Positions 54,437 to 62,973 of a DNA stretch of 64,000 bases are shown piece after piece (positions within the stretch are counted from its first letter, which is position 1; the number at the start of each line of letters is the position of its first letter). Source of the stretch: Lewinellaceae bacterium (lineage in GTDB: Bacteria; Bacteroidota; Bacteroidia; Chitinophagales; Saprospiraceae); NCBI GenBank assembly GCA_020636095.1, contig JACJYN010000003.1, positions 1 through 64,000 on the forward strand. Direction: 5' to 3'. A program made the translations under genes and the position numbers. The notes below the pieces were generated by a model that saw only the letters and a program-made list of their open reading frames with translations, had not been told where the DNA came from and did not search any database.

Positions 54437-54498
54437 GATAATTATAGTGTGTGCTGTTTTACAGTAATTGCTATTTCCTCCGGCTAACACTGTTTCAC

Positions 54499-54834
54499 CT
54501 AATGATAATCAACAATCTCGATGATGCAGACATCCGTTACGGCTTCCATATCGATGCCGCCGTCTTCTTTTAATGGCAAGGGATTATGTTCAAGTATGAA
54601 ACAGAGGCGGTCGTTGCCGGTGACCTTGACGGCCCATTGCCCCTGCCGGCCTCCTGAAAGTGGATGCAGGCTGGCTGCCGGGATTTTCGCCAGGTCCGCC
54701 AGCGTGGCACTCGCTTGCATTTCTCGGTAGCGTTGCTTGATCTTCTTCGCGCGTTGTGCACCGTAAGCCTTTATCAAGGCGCCGTCACTGGAAAAGCTTT
54801 TTTCCAGCTTCCTTGTCTTAAACGTAATTTTCAC
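54499..54834 (-). CDS. higB: HigB-like toxin (RelE superfamily)
   Basis: 111 residues. RelE/HigB fold features: IKITFKTRKLEKSFSS-type start, QRAKKIKQRYREMQASATLADLA, then the plasmid-killer signature LHPLSGGRQGQWAVKVTGNDRLCFIL and a C-terminal strand VCIIEIVDYH. By family a ribosome-dependent mRNA interferase. Upstream of and probably co-transcribed with the HigA-like gene. Confidence 0.85.
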   Translation of the reverse strand: MKITFKTRKLEKSFSSDGALIKAYGAQRAKKIKQRYREMQASATLADLAKIPAASLHPLSGGRQGQWAVKVTGNDRLCFILEHNPLPLKEDGGIDMEAVTDVCIIEIVDYH

Positions 54835-55018
54835 CTAAATGTTTTAAATTTCGTTTACCTCAAAGGTAAACACTTTTAATCAAAAAAGCCAGACTTATCA
54901 TTCTCTTCTATTTTCGATTCTGTTTCGAGCATCTGCTACTGTCAACTTTTCTCAGACCGTAACCCATTTAGGATTCTGATGTAAGACGAGAACTTCCTTG
55001 TCTTACTCAATTCTCTAG

Positions 55019-55179
55019 TGCCTTGGGCGCTAAGTCTCTGATACCTAAGTTGAAGTTATTTTGTAGCTAATCGAGGCGAAGGTTCACGACTTTAGCCGTA
55101 GCTAAAGGAGTGGTTCTTCAACGACGAGTAGCTGCAAAAGAACGAAACTTGGGGTGTCAAGGATTTAGCGCCCAAGGCA
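55019..55179. mobile_element. 161-bp palindromic MITE flanked by CTAG
   Basis: Ends tgccttgggcgctaa (from 55019) and its complement (to 55179) are perfect. Beyond them the two halves still align imperfectly towards the centre (~55095), so the whole element is one long palindrome. CTAG is found directly outside at 55015-55018 and 55180-55183, consistent with a 4-bp YTAR target duplication. No gene inside. Confidence 0.75.
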
Positions 55180-55183
55180 CTAG

Positions 55184-56820
55184 TCATTAGTTTCGCGTTT
55201 TTCAGGCGGCCTCCTGCCAGGCTTCCTCTTGGCCTTGGGGTATTTCTCCCATACCTGGGGTAAACCTAGGTACGGGAGAAACTCCCTCGATCACGAAAGC
55301 CTCGTGAGCAGCGGAGATGATATCCAATTGGGTTGGATGCTGCTTGAGGCGGTACCAAGGCCTATGTTTTTTCAGTTTCAGTTGCCGTTCTTCGAAGTAG
55401 CGCATGAACCATAGGGTTCGGCAAGTTGCCATCAAGATACGAAAAGAATTTACGGCGTAGATGCGGCCCAGATTGCGGCACTGATCCTTGCCCAGGCCAT
55501 AGTAAGCATAAGCGTCGCGAATATCGATCTCTACGTCCCAGCGCTGAGAATAATGTTGCAGGGTTTGAACTTCGGTTAAGGAAGTGTCTGTAGAAAAAAA
55601 GGCTTCCAACTCTTTTTTGCCCGAGCGCTTATCAGCCGACAGGGCCCCTTTGCGCCAAACGGCAACGACTTTGATGGGCACGCCCGGCAGGATAGTATGC
55701 CATATACCTATGACGGTTTTAATCCAGGCGCCTTCTTCTTCGGGATGCGGGCTCCAACCTTGGTCCTGCTGCATCCATTCCTGAGGAGTACCCAAGTCTT
55801 TTCCTTTTTCAGTAGGGCGGCCCAGGTTGTTCTTTGGGGGTTTTGGCTGTAGGCCGAGCAAGCGGCTATTAATGGGAAAACGGCCCTTTACCTTAGCCTG
55901 GGCAGGCAAGTGCCGCAAGAACTTTTTAGTAGAATACCCACCGTCGGCCCTAATGATGAAATGGCGGTGAGGCAATGTCTTTATAATGAAGTCGATGATA
56001 TGCCGAGCCAGTGCGCTACGAGAATGGAAAGGGCGTTTGAGTTCAGCGGCCACTTTTTCCTTAAGATAAATACGCAGCCCCACTGGAAGAGCCAGTTTAA
56101 AGGTTTTTCCAGCCTTGTCCCAGTACAAAGAAGCGATCACATATACAAAGTTGAGCCCCCACAGAGTGCGGTACTCTTGACGGGCCGAGCCAGCCCGGTT
56201 TTGGTAATTGCTAGCTCCCTGTATCTTTCGCCCGCTTTTTTTACGCGTGGTATCGTCTACGGTTAATTCCAGGGCCGCCTTAGGGGGTAAAATACTGTCT
56301 AGCAGCAGCAGCACGGCTATCCACAATTTATCGGCTACCTTCAAAAACGCCCGGTTGAAAAAGGCATAAAACCGGGAAAAATGCTTATACTTAACACCTC
56401 CACTGAGCCAGATATAGTTGGCAATGGTATGCCGCGAACGGCTCAAGGCCCATCCGTAAGAGAGCAACACAAAGCTCTGCCAGGAGGGGGCGGTAAAGTG
56501 GCGGGCAAATAGAAAAGCAATGAATGTCCCGAAAGAAGAGTTTACAAAAGCTTCCATGACGGCGCTGTTTTGGTTTTTAGTTGTATGCCTATAAAATAGG
56601 CGCTGTCATGGTTTTTTCATAATGGAAACTACAGGCCCTGGCTCTGGCACAGGCCTGGCAGATGGCCCGCTTCTTTTGGGGGCTTGTCTTGAGGTTTATC
56701 TATGCTTCATGGCTGTAGCCAGCTTAGGCGCAGGACATAGCATCGCCCCAGGGCATCCTATGGCAACTTTCCCCCTTCGACCGCATGCCTGGAAGCCTGC
56801 GAAAAACGCGAAACTAATGA
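55184..56820. mobile_element. IS701-like insertion sequence, complete
   Basis: 1637 bp with terminal repeats tcattagtttcgcgtttttc, perfect over 20 bp at both ends. CTAG flanks both sides (55180-55183 and 56821-56824), a 4-bp YTAR duplication as expected of the IS701 family. The left CTAG is also the right CTAG of the MITE. One transposase gene fills most of it. Confidence 0.85.
55202..56557 (-). CDS. IS701/IS4-type DDE transposase
   Basis: 451 residues. D in LTVDDTTRKK (~100), D in IIRADGGY (~205) and E in RWDVEIDIRDAYAYYGLGKDQC (~345, the Y-R-E-K-like block) form the DDE triad. Full length without interruption. Encoded inside the element bounded by the 20-bp repeats, reading from the right end towards the left end. 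Likely active. IS701-like rather than classical IS4 on account of the 4-bp CTAG duplication. Confidence 0.85.
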   Translation of the reverse strand: MEAFVNSSFGTFIAFLFARHFTAPSWQSFVLLSYGWALSRSRHTIANYIWLSGGVKYKHFSRFYAFFNRAFLKVADKLWIAVLLLLDSILPPKAALELTVDDTTRKKSGRKIQGASNYQNRAGSARQEYRTLWGLNFVYVIASLYWDKAGKTFKLALPVGLRIYLKEKVAAELKRPFHSRSALARHIIDFIIKTLPHRHFIIRADGGYSTKKFLRHLPAQAKVKGRFPINSRLLGLQPKPPKNNLGRPTEKGKDLGTPQEWMQQDQGWSPHPEEEGAWIKTVIGIWHTILPGVPIKVVAVWRKGALSADKRSGKKELEAFFSTDTSLTEVQTLQHYSQRWDVEIDIRDAYAYYGLGKDQCRNLGRIYAVNSFRILMATCRTLWFMRYFEERQLKLKKHRPWYRLKQHPTQLDIISAAHEAFVIEGVSPVPRFTPGMGEIPQGQEEAWQEAA

Positions 56821-56934
56821 CTAGTCTCAAAATTTACAGGAGTGCTTTCATCAATGCTTTTCATAAAGAATTATGCCGGTTGAGCAACCATAATCGATAG
56901 GATGAAATGCCCCGACCCGCAAAAGCGCATCTAG

Positions 56935-58095
56935 TTAAGGCAGATATTCACTCAAATCAAACCCCCTCTTCATCCGTTTGGGCTTCCTCCCCCGAATGTT
57001 ATTCTGAATAGTCGCCTTAGGAGCCCCCTCAAAATTTCTGAAATTATGCCTCAGAAATAAAGCGAAGTGCGTTTTATAATCTTTTGGCGCCCAAGTGCTC
57101 TTGTGGTAAGGTAGTAATTGAAACAAGGCGTAATAAATGATGCCCATCGTCTTATGGCCGCTCAGTTTAAGCTCAAAGGGTTTCTTTTCAGGCTCCGCCG
57201 CCGGATAACAAAACCCAAACTTCAACAACGCCTCCACCTCCTCTTTGGATAAAAAAGGTTCCTTACTCGGACAGCCATTCGTTTCCCTATACAGAAAAGA
57301 GAAAAAGTGGCGGATTTGCTCCGTACTTAGGCGGCCTTCGATCTTCACATAGCCGGGAGGCGGTGACGGTTCTCCATCATCTATCATCGTTGCTTCAGAT
57401 AAGGTATTCGGCTCTTCTTCCTGGTTTTCCAGCCAACGCAGAGCCAGCACCCGAATTTTCTCAGGAATCAGATCCTCAAAGTCGATCAGCAGTACTTCCA
57501 GGAAATCAAGAAAATCTCCATCAAAACCTTGCTTCTTTTCTTCCAGAAAAAGGTCGACTTTCTGAGCGCTGATCTGCCGGAGGGTGTAAGCAAAATAATG
57601 GGCGTAGTTTTCATCCGAAGGTTCTTCTTCCCGAAAGATCTTCAGGTAATCTATAACCTCTCCTTTTTTGATGGCTTCCCCATTGACCATGTTTACGGAA
57701 GACAATTGGTGCTTCCGATAAACCATCTGAAAGAGCGTATGTAGATGTTCCCGGGAAGCATTGGGATTTTCGATGGCGTAAACAAACTCCATCATCCATG
57801 CCAGGAAGCGGTTTATCTTAAAGGGGTTTTCGATAATATGCCTCAGCCCGATGACAAATCCCGCCATGAGGATATTTACCATGTTGCTCAATGAAAGGGG
57901 AATGCCCAACTGCTGAAAAACGGGCGCCATATTACTAAAGCTCTCCGGGGCAATTTCAGCATCGGAAAGCATGGTGGAAAGCCGCTCCGTCAATTCCTTT
58001 TGGAAGACAGGAGAGTAAATCACTTCAAGATTTTCAGGAATCTGAGCGCGTACTTTGGTAATATCGTTACCAAAGCCAATCAGGTCATTAGCCAT
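56935..58095 (-). CDS. Hypothetical protein next to the integrase
   Basis: 386 residues from the Met at 58095 (MANDLIGFGNDITKVRAQIP); upstream Met codons add two residues. Mostly helical. The C-terminal part (FFSFLYRETNGCPSKEPFLS, then MGIIYYALFQLLPYHKSTWAPKDYKTHF) ends with a basic stretch (IRGRKPKRMKRGFDL) that could bind nucleic acid. Such proteins follow tyrosine integrases in many Bacteroidota elements but I do not know a function. Confidence 0.6.
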   Translation of the reverse strand: MANDLIGFGNDITKVRAQIPENLEVIYSPVFQKELTERLSTMLSDAEIAPESFSNMAPVFQQLGIPLSLSNMVNILMAGFVIGLRHIIENPFKINRFLAWMMEFVYAIENPNASREHLHTLFQMVYRKHQLSSVNMVNGEAIKKGEVIDYLKIFREEEPSDENYAHYFAYTLRQISAQKVDLFLEEKKQGFDGDFLDFLEVLLIDFEDLIPEKIRVLALRWLENQEEEPNTLSEATMIDDGEPSPPPGYVKIEGRLSTEQIRHFFSFLYRETNGCPSKEPFLSKEEVEALLKFGFCYPAAEPEKKPFELKLSGHKTMGIIYYALFQLLPYHKSTWAPKDYKTHFALFLRHNFRNFEGAPKATIQNNIRGRKPKRMKRGFDLSEYLP

Positions 58096-58205
58096 AAGCA
58101 CAAGCCTTTAAAAACACTACAAAACAACCTGCTATTTTTTGAAGGGGGGATGTCAGAGTATCAAACTCTTCTCTCTGTGCTATAAAAATAAAAAATTCCG
58201 ACGAT

Positions 58206-59330
58206 TCAGGAAAGGTCAATATTGGGAATCCGGTTGACCGCCGCCTTTTTCTTTTCATCCAGGACGCGGGCGTAGATCTGCGTAGTCTGCACATTCTTCT
58301 GCGCCAGCAAATCCTTGAGGGTGTAAATATCTGTTCCAAAAGTGATCTGTAAGGTGGCAAAAGTATGCCGGAAGGCGTGGAAAGTGATGTGCCGCTCGAT
58401 CCCGGCATTTTGCATCCACACATTCAGGCGCTGGGTGATGTGGCTGCCGTATTTCAACCCTTCGAACACCCTTTTTTCAGATTCCTGCTCCTCGCCCATC
58501 ACCTGGCGGGCCTGATCGGAAATGAAGAGCGTTTCCGGGCGGTTGGGCTTATTTACGGTAAAGCGTAGGAAATAGCTATGCTCTTTAAAGTGGCGCACCT
58601 CGCTCCACTTCAGGTCCCGAATATCTCCAAACCGCAGGCCGGTAAAGGTTGAAAATAGGGCGGCCTGCTTGAGCACCGGGTCGGGGCATTCTGCCCGGGC
58701 GATGGCCTGCACTTCTTCAAAAGTTAGGAACTCCCGTTCGGTTTCCTTCTGGGGGATGCTCTTTATCCGCAAACCGGGGTCATCCTTAAGCAGCTTTTCC
58801 TCATGGGCTTTGGAGACGGCTTCTTTGAACACATCGAAATAGCCTGCTGCGGAGTTCTGCTGAAGGGGACGAGAGCTATTGAGGCAATGAGTTTGAAGCA
58901 TATGCTCCCTGAATGATTTACAAAACGGGGCGGTCACTTGCTTCACCAACAACTTGCCTTCCGCGAACCGGTGCAAGTGGAGGTAAGTGCTCCGCCAACT
59001 TTGGTAGTTGCGGCCGGTTTTCTCGCGCTTATCCACTTCCTCCTTAAAGAAGTTCAGGAAGCTTTCGTTGCCGGTATGCTTCGCCAGAAAATCGTAATTG
59101 CCTTTTTGGATCTGCAATTGACGGTGAGCACGGATATTCTCCGCCAGTAGTTTTGTTTCGCGATTGTGCTCTCGTTCGGATTCGCCTTTCGGCCGGTCGT
59201 ATAAATACAGCTTCAGGAACTCCCGGCGAGTAGGCTGCCCGGTATCCGGATGGATAACCGGTGGGTAGAAATCCAGGTATAAGCGTAACCGCCCTCCTTT
59301 GAGCTTGCGTTTGCGTAATGATACATTCAT
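58206..59330 (-). CDS. Tyrosine site-specific integrase
   Basis: 374 residues. The N-terminal arm-binding and SAM-like core-binding parts span ~1-190. The catalytic domain has R233 (FTGLRFGD), H318 and R321 (FHAFRHTFATL) and the nucleophile Y353 (QIYARVLDEKKK). All are present, so it should be active. Same family as integrases of Bacteroidota conjugative and mobilisable elements. It marks the right end of the mobile element, about 600 bp from mnmE. Confidence 0.9.
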   Translation of the reverse strand: MNVSLRKRKLKGGRLRLYLDFYPPVIHPDTGQPTRREFLKLYLYDRPKGESEREHNRETKLLAENIRAHRQLQIQKGNYDFLAKHTGNESFLNFFKEEVDKREKTGRNYQSWRSTYLHLHRFAEGKLLVKQVTAPFCKSFREHMLQTHCLNSSRPLQQNSAAGYFDVFKEAVSKAHEEKLLKDDPGLRIKSIPQKETEREFLTFEEVQAIARAECPDPVLKQAALFSTFTGLRFGDIRDLKWSEVRHFKEHSYFLRFTVNKPNRPETLFISDQARQVMGEEQESEKRVFEGLKYGSHITQRLNVWMQNAGIERHITFHAFRHTFATLQITFGTDIYTLKDLLAQKNVQTTQIYARVLDEKKKAAVNRIPNIDLS

Positions 59331-59336
59331 GGGATA

Positions 59337-59714
59337 TCATTTAAAGAGCTTATCGATAGCGGAACGGCGGATGATGGTGCGCCGGCCAATTTTGTTTGCT
59401 TCCAGGGAGCCCCTTTCCATCAGACGGTACAAAGTGCGCTCGCTGACGCCGATCAGCACGGCCGCTTCTTTCAGGCTTAGGAATTCCTTCGCTCCCAGGG
59501 CCTCATAGTTTACATCGGGCAATTGTAGCACTGATTGGCTTTTCTTTTCCTCAAAGCGCTGAAGCTTTTCCTCCCGCTTGCGCTTCTTGTAGTGCCGCCG
59601 GTTGCAGGTATGCGAACAGTAGCGGGTAACCAGGGTCTTGGCCTCAAATTGTTCCCCGCAGTTCTCACATGTTTTGGTTACTTGAATGTTACTGGACATT
59701 TTTCTGTCTGTCAT
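59337..59714 (-). CDS. Zn-ribbon HTH_17 protein (excisionase-like)
   Basis: 125 residues from the Met at 59714 (MTDRKMSSNIQVTKTCENCG); a Met at 59699 is an alternative. A zinc ribbon CENCG...RYCSHTC is followed by a basic helix and a C-terminal HTH_17 (LSLKEAAVLIGVSERTLYRL, then GSLEANKIGRRTIIRRSAID). Its stop is 6 bp before the integrase ATG, so the pair is co-transcribed. Likely recombination directionality factor or regulator of integration. Confidence 0.8.
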   Translation of the reverse strand: MTDRKMSSNIQVTKTCENCGEQFEAKTLVTRYCSHTCNRRHYKKRKREEKLQRFEEKKSQSVLQLPDVNYEALGAKEFLSLKEAAVLIGVSERTLYRLMERGSLEANKIGRRTIIRRSAIDKLFK

Positions 59715-59960
59715 TTTCTCCGTGCAGCAAATGACACTCAAAGTCAAAGACTGCCTTAAACTGCCATGATTTCCCCCACTTGTACCTCTTTTCAAATTAG
59801 AGTACATTTTGGAGGCAATAAGATACGGGAAAGGTACAAAAAAGACAGAAGCCAGGCAATGGCAAAAGAAAAACAATAGAGGTCAAAACTCCTTTGAATA
59901 AAGAATCTTGAGAGCTCTCATTATTGGTGAGTTACATCCAATTTCGGCGAAATTCGCCAT
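59715..59960. other. Spacer between mobile element and mnmE
   Basis: AT-rich; holds the likely promoter of the excisionase and integrase genes. The element's attachment site may lie here, but I could not find a convincing direct repeat with the left end near 47.6 kb. Confidence 0.4.
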
Positions 59961-61448
59961 CTACTTCCCGATACAAAACCTCCCAAATATATTCCCCAAC
60001 AAATCCTCCGTACTGATTTCCCCCGTAATCTCCCCCAAATAATGCAGCGCCCCCCGGATGTCCATCGCCACAAAATCGGACGTCACCCCCGCTTCCAATC
60101 CGCTCATCACCCGTTCTAAACTCTCATACGCCTTCTGTAGCGCCTCGTGGTGCCGCGCATTGGCCACGATGGTACTTTCCAGGTTGAGCTGCTTGGTGAC
60201 GACGGCCTCGTAGAGTTGCTCCTTGAGGTACCCGATGTTCATGTTGTTGATGGCGGAGATGGGAACCCAGGGGAAGTCGGAAGTCGGAAGTTGGAAGTCG
60301 GAAGTGCCCTCGGCGCCTTCCGACTTCCAACTTCCGACTTCCTCATCCCCCTCTTCCGCCTTCCGACTTCCGACTTCCGACTTCCCAAAATAGTCCTCTC
60401 GTTTGGTATACGGATTCAAATCCATCTTATTGGCCACCACCAGCACGTGGACATTTTCGTGGATCAATTTGGCCAGGTCGGCGTGCACCTCCTCCGGTTG
60501 GGTGCGGATGACGTCGAAGACGTAGACCAGCAGAGCGCTTTGCGCCACTTTTTGCATGGTCTTCTCCACGCCCATGGCCTCGATGGTGTCCTCTGCTTCG
60601 CGGATGCCGGCGGTGTCGATGATGCGAAATTGTACGCCATTGATGTTGAGCACCTCCTCGATGGTGTCGCGGGTGGTGCCGGCGATCTCGCTGACGATGG
60701 CGCGCTCCTCGTTGAGCAGGGCATTGAGCAGGGTCGACTTACCGGCGTTGGGGCGCCCGGCTATGACCGTGTTGACGCCGTGTTTGATGACGTTGCCGAG
60801 TTTGAAGGACTGAATGAGGGCGTGAATGATGGACTGGATTTTGGCGACCAGTTTTTTCAGTTCGTCGCGGTTGGCGAACTCGACGTCTTCTTCAGCAAAG
60901 TCGAGTTCCAGTTCGATGAGGCTGGCGAAGTCGAGCAATTCCTGGCGCAGCTTCTGAATCTCGTCGCTGAAGCCGCCGCGCATCTGCTGCAGGGCGATAG
61001 CGTGGGAGGAACGGGAGGACGAGGCGATCAGGTCAGCCACGGCTTCGGCCTGGCTGAGGTCCATGCGGCCGTTGAGGAAGGCGCGCAGGGTGAACTCGCC
61101 GGGCTGCGCCAGGCGCGCGCCCTTTTCGATAAAGAGCTGTATGGCTTCCTGCAGGATGTAACCGGAGCCGTGGCAGGAGACTTCCACTACGTTCTCGCCG
61201 GTGTAGGATTTGGGTTCAACAAAAAGCGACACCACTACCTCGTCCAGAATGCGGCCTTCGCCATTCCGAAGGGTCCCAAAGTGAAGGGTGTGGGTGGGTT
61301 GTTGAGCCAGGTCTTTCCCGTGAAACACTTCGTTGACGATGCCTATCGCGTCTTTACCCGACAGGCGGATGACGCCGATGGCGCCCACTCCGGAGGGGGT
61401 GGCCAGGGCGACGATGGTGTCGGTGAGGTTGTGTGTAGCGTATGTCAT
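59961..61448 (-). CDS. mnmE: tRNA modification GTPase MnmE
   Basis: 495 residues from the Met at 61448 (MTYATHNLTDTIVALATPSG). N-terminal formyl-THF-binding domain, then the G domain with GRPNAGKSTLLN (~223-234), DTAGIREAEDT and NKMD, and the C-terminal FCIGK cysteine motif. With MnmG it makes the cmnm5 modification of wobble uridines. Odd: between NKMD and the PISA (G5) motif lies a ~38-residue insertion (60271-60386) translated from direct and inverted ggaagtcggaagt repeats. The frame is kept, so the protein may still fold. Confidence 0.95.
   Translation of the reverse strand: MTYATHNLTDTIVALATPSGVGAIGVIRLSGKDAIGIVNEVFHGKDLAQQPTHTLHFGTLRNGEGRILDEVVVSLFVEPKSYTGENVVEVSCHGSGYILQEAIQLFIEKGARLAQPGEFTLRAFLNGRMDLSQAEAVADLIASSSRSSHAIALQQMRGGFSDEIQKLRQELLDFASLIELELDFAEEDVEFANRDELKKLVAKIQSIIHALIQSFKLGNVIKHGVNTVIAGRPNAGKSTLLNALLNEERAIVSEIAGTTRDTIEEVLNINGVQFRIIDTAGIREAEDTIEAMGVEKTMQKVAQSALLVYVFDVIRTQPEEVHADLAKLIHENVHVLVVANKMDLNPYTKREDYFGKSEVGSRKAEEGDEEVGSWKSEGAEGTSDFQLPTSDFPWVPISAINNMNIGYLKEQLYEAVVTKQLNLESTIVANARHHEALQKAYESLERVMSGLEAGVTSDFVAMDIRGALHYLGEITGEISTEDLLGNIFGRFCIGK
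60271..60386. repeat. GGAAGTCGGAAGT repeat block inside mnmE
   Basis: Several 7- to 8-bp units ggaagtc/ggaagtt at 60272-60306 on the plus strand, then complementary units (cttccgacttccaac) at 60318-60340 and 60358-60385. It reads in frame as low-complexity KSEVGSRK / TSDFQLPTSDF. Resembles dispersed intergenic repeats rather than GTPase sequence. Confidence 0.85.
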
Positions 61449-61666
61449 TTCATCATTTTGAAATCGTAACTGTTTAGGTATTCCGGTTTTATGGTTTTTC
61501 GGTATTGCGGCCAGGTGCTTCTGTGGACCGTATCCGGCCCTCGACGGTGGGCCTACACCAGGTAAACGCAATACCATAACACCGAAATACCATAATAGAT
61601 ACTTGAAATCAATTTGTTGCCTTTACTTGTTATCAGAAAAACAATAACTTAGGAAAAAGTTTGCTT
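61449..61666. other. Spacer upstream of mnmE
   Basis: Holds the divergent starts of mnmE and the interrupted Uma2-like gene. It contains inverted-repeat-like text around tatggtttttcggtattgcg and aataccataacaccgaaata (61490-61505 / 61570-61590), possibly a hairpin element. No gene seen. Confidence 0.4.
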
Positions 61667-62070
61667 ATGCAAGCCACCGGAAAGAAAAAAGAGGCACACG
61701 CAGGGTATAAAGAAATTCCAGCAAATCTTATTTACGAAGTAATAGATGGAAAACCCATCTATTATAAAGGCTACAAGGAGGTACTAGTGCGCCGGGAACG
61801 AAGTTGTTGATCAATAATTTGAGGCTGTTTTTTGGCCAGGCAAGGCGCGACGACCGACCATAGCCTTACAGGCTGACCGAGAACTCAAAATATTCATTGA
61901 TAATCAATGAATTAAGAGGTAAAAAATGGAAGATTCACCTATTCCCGGTCAGCCTGCTAAGCTACGGAAGGAAGGAGCAACGCAGCATGGGCGAAAAAGA
62001 GCCCAAAGAATTGGTTAAGAATTTCGTTCCCGGCGCACTAGCTGAAAATAAAACCCTAGAAGATATTGGT
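61667..62070 (+). pseudogene. Uma2-like gene start interrupted by a MITE
   Basis: ATG 61667 gives MQATGKKKEAHAGYKEIPAN, then LIYEVIDGKPIYYKGYKEVL, which looks like the N-terminus of Uma2-type (DUF820) nuclease-like proteins. At the CTAG (61784) a 250-bp element is inserted. After the second CTAG (62038) the same reading frame resumes as AENKTLEDIGNI. Removal of the element plus one CTAG joins the two parts as EVL-AENKTLEDI. The rest of the gene is missing, so it was already truncated. Confidence 0.7.
61788..62037. mobile_element. 250-bp MITE with CTAG target duplication
   Basis: Terminal inverted repeats tgcgccgggaacgaa at both ends, flanked directly by CTAG at 61784-61787 and 62038-62041. 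The repeats continue imperfectly inwards. No intact gene inside. Same target-site type as the MITE at 55019, whose ends also begin with TGC. Its insertion supplies the antisense sequence that now ends the aldolase gene. Confidence 0.85.
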
Positions 62071-62656
62071 AATATATCATCAACACGCCAAAGGCTTCCT
62101 CCAGTGAATACCCGAAAGTAAAAATGCCTTCCTCGTGCCCTTCCATGACAAATATTTTCCGCTCCCTGAGCTTTGTCTCCCGCATCAACTGAAGGATAGA
62201 GGCCACCATTTCCGGTGAGCCATAGGGCGCGCTTTGATCGGTGGTGGGTACCTGGTGCAACAGCGCTTTCCACAGCCCCAAATGATGGATGTGGATCACT
62301 CCATTCACCCAGGGGCATTCCTGGTAAACGGCGGCATGGCTCATCGATTCGGAGGAGGCCACAACCGGCCCTTCACACCACAATCGGTTTTGCGCGGCTT
62401 CCACTTTCGTCACCAGTGTATAATGCTCCGGCGTTAGTGCCGGGAAGTTGCCCGTCGCCGAGCCGGAAATGATGAACGCCCCAGCGCCACCCCAGCGCCG
62501 GCTGATGTTCCCGTAGCCGATGCCGTTATTGTAGGCGCCGATCAGGCCCAGCTCGTAGAGGCGCTGCCGGTAGGCATTGAGCTCGGCAATGGCTTCGTCT
62601 GTCAAAGGAGGCGCCTTCTTCCAGTGGGTTTCAAACTTGATGTATCCTTCATCCAT
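62015..62656 (-). CDS. Class II aldolase/adducin family protein with altered C-terminus
   Basis: 213 residues. Zinc-binding and fold motifs: GYGNISRRW (the N-terminal GNxS), SGSATG, VNGVIHIHHLGLW (HIHH ligands) and FVMEGHEEGIFTFG (third His). The fold suggests an enzyme acting on sugar phosphates or sugar-like substrates, but the substrate is unknown. The last ~20 residues (YQYLLGFYFQLVRRERNS) are translated antisense from the Uma2 fragment and from the right end of the MITE, so the natural end has probably been replaced. The core is unaffected. Confidence 0.8.
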   Translation of the reverse strand: MDEGYIKFETHWKKAPPLTDEAIAELNAYRQRLYELGLIGAYNNGIGYGNISRRWGGAGAFIISGSATGNFPALTPEHYTLVTKVEAAQNRLWCEGPVVASSESMSHAAVYQECPWVNGVIHIHHLGLWKALLHQVPTTDQSAPYGSPEMVASILQLMRETKLRERKIFVMEGHEEGIFTFGYSLEEAFGVLMIYYQYLLGFYFQLVRRERNS

Positions 62657-62973
62657 GAGGGGAGGAGGATTAGTTATATTGTTGAATTGGTGACTATTCA
62701 GCAGTTCGCTATTCGCTCTGCAATGCCCTTAAAAGCAGGAATCCAGGCTTGATGAACCAGTTCTTTGCTCTAAGCCCAGTTTTGGGCAGGTTCTTGCGAA
62801 CTGCGAATAGCGAACTGCGAATTGCTGAATTGTTACTTGAATTGTTTAAATTGACATGCTGTTGGCTGCCTAAGGACAACTCGTAGGAGGCCGGCTAAAC
62901 AATATAACCTTTGGGCGCTCCCACCCCGCCAACAATATAACCATAAAGCCATATAACAATTCCCCCTTTCTGT
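62657..62973. other. Gene-poor spacer with gcgaactgcgaatag repeats
   Basis: attcagcagttcgctattcgc (62696-62716) pairs with gcgaatagcgaactgc...tgaat (62803-62830, which has a 7-bp extra unit). It encloses ~90 bp and forms a small inverted-repeat element. Related units occur at 15014. No gene is visible. Confidence 0.55.

Noticed and set aside
55019..55179. MITE as a derivative of the adjacent IS701-like element
   Set aside because: The terminal repeats do not match; only the CTAG target is shared.
61897..62121. Open frame of 74 codons downstream of mnmE
   Set aside because: It runs through the MITE into the Uma2 fragment, so it is not an independent gene.
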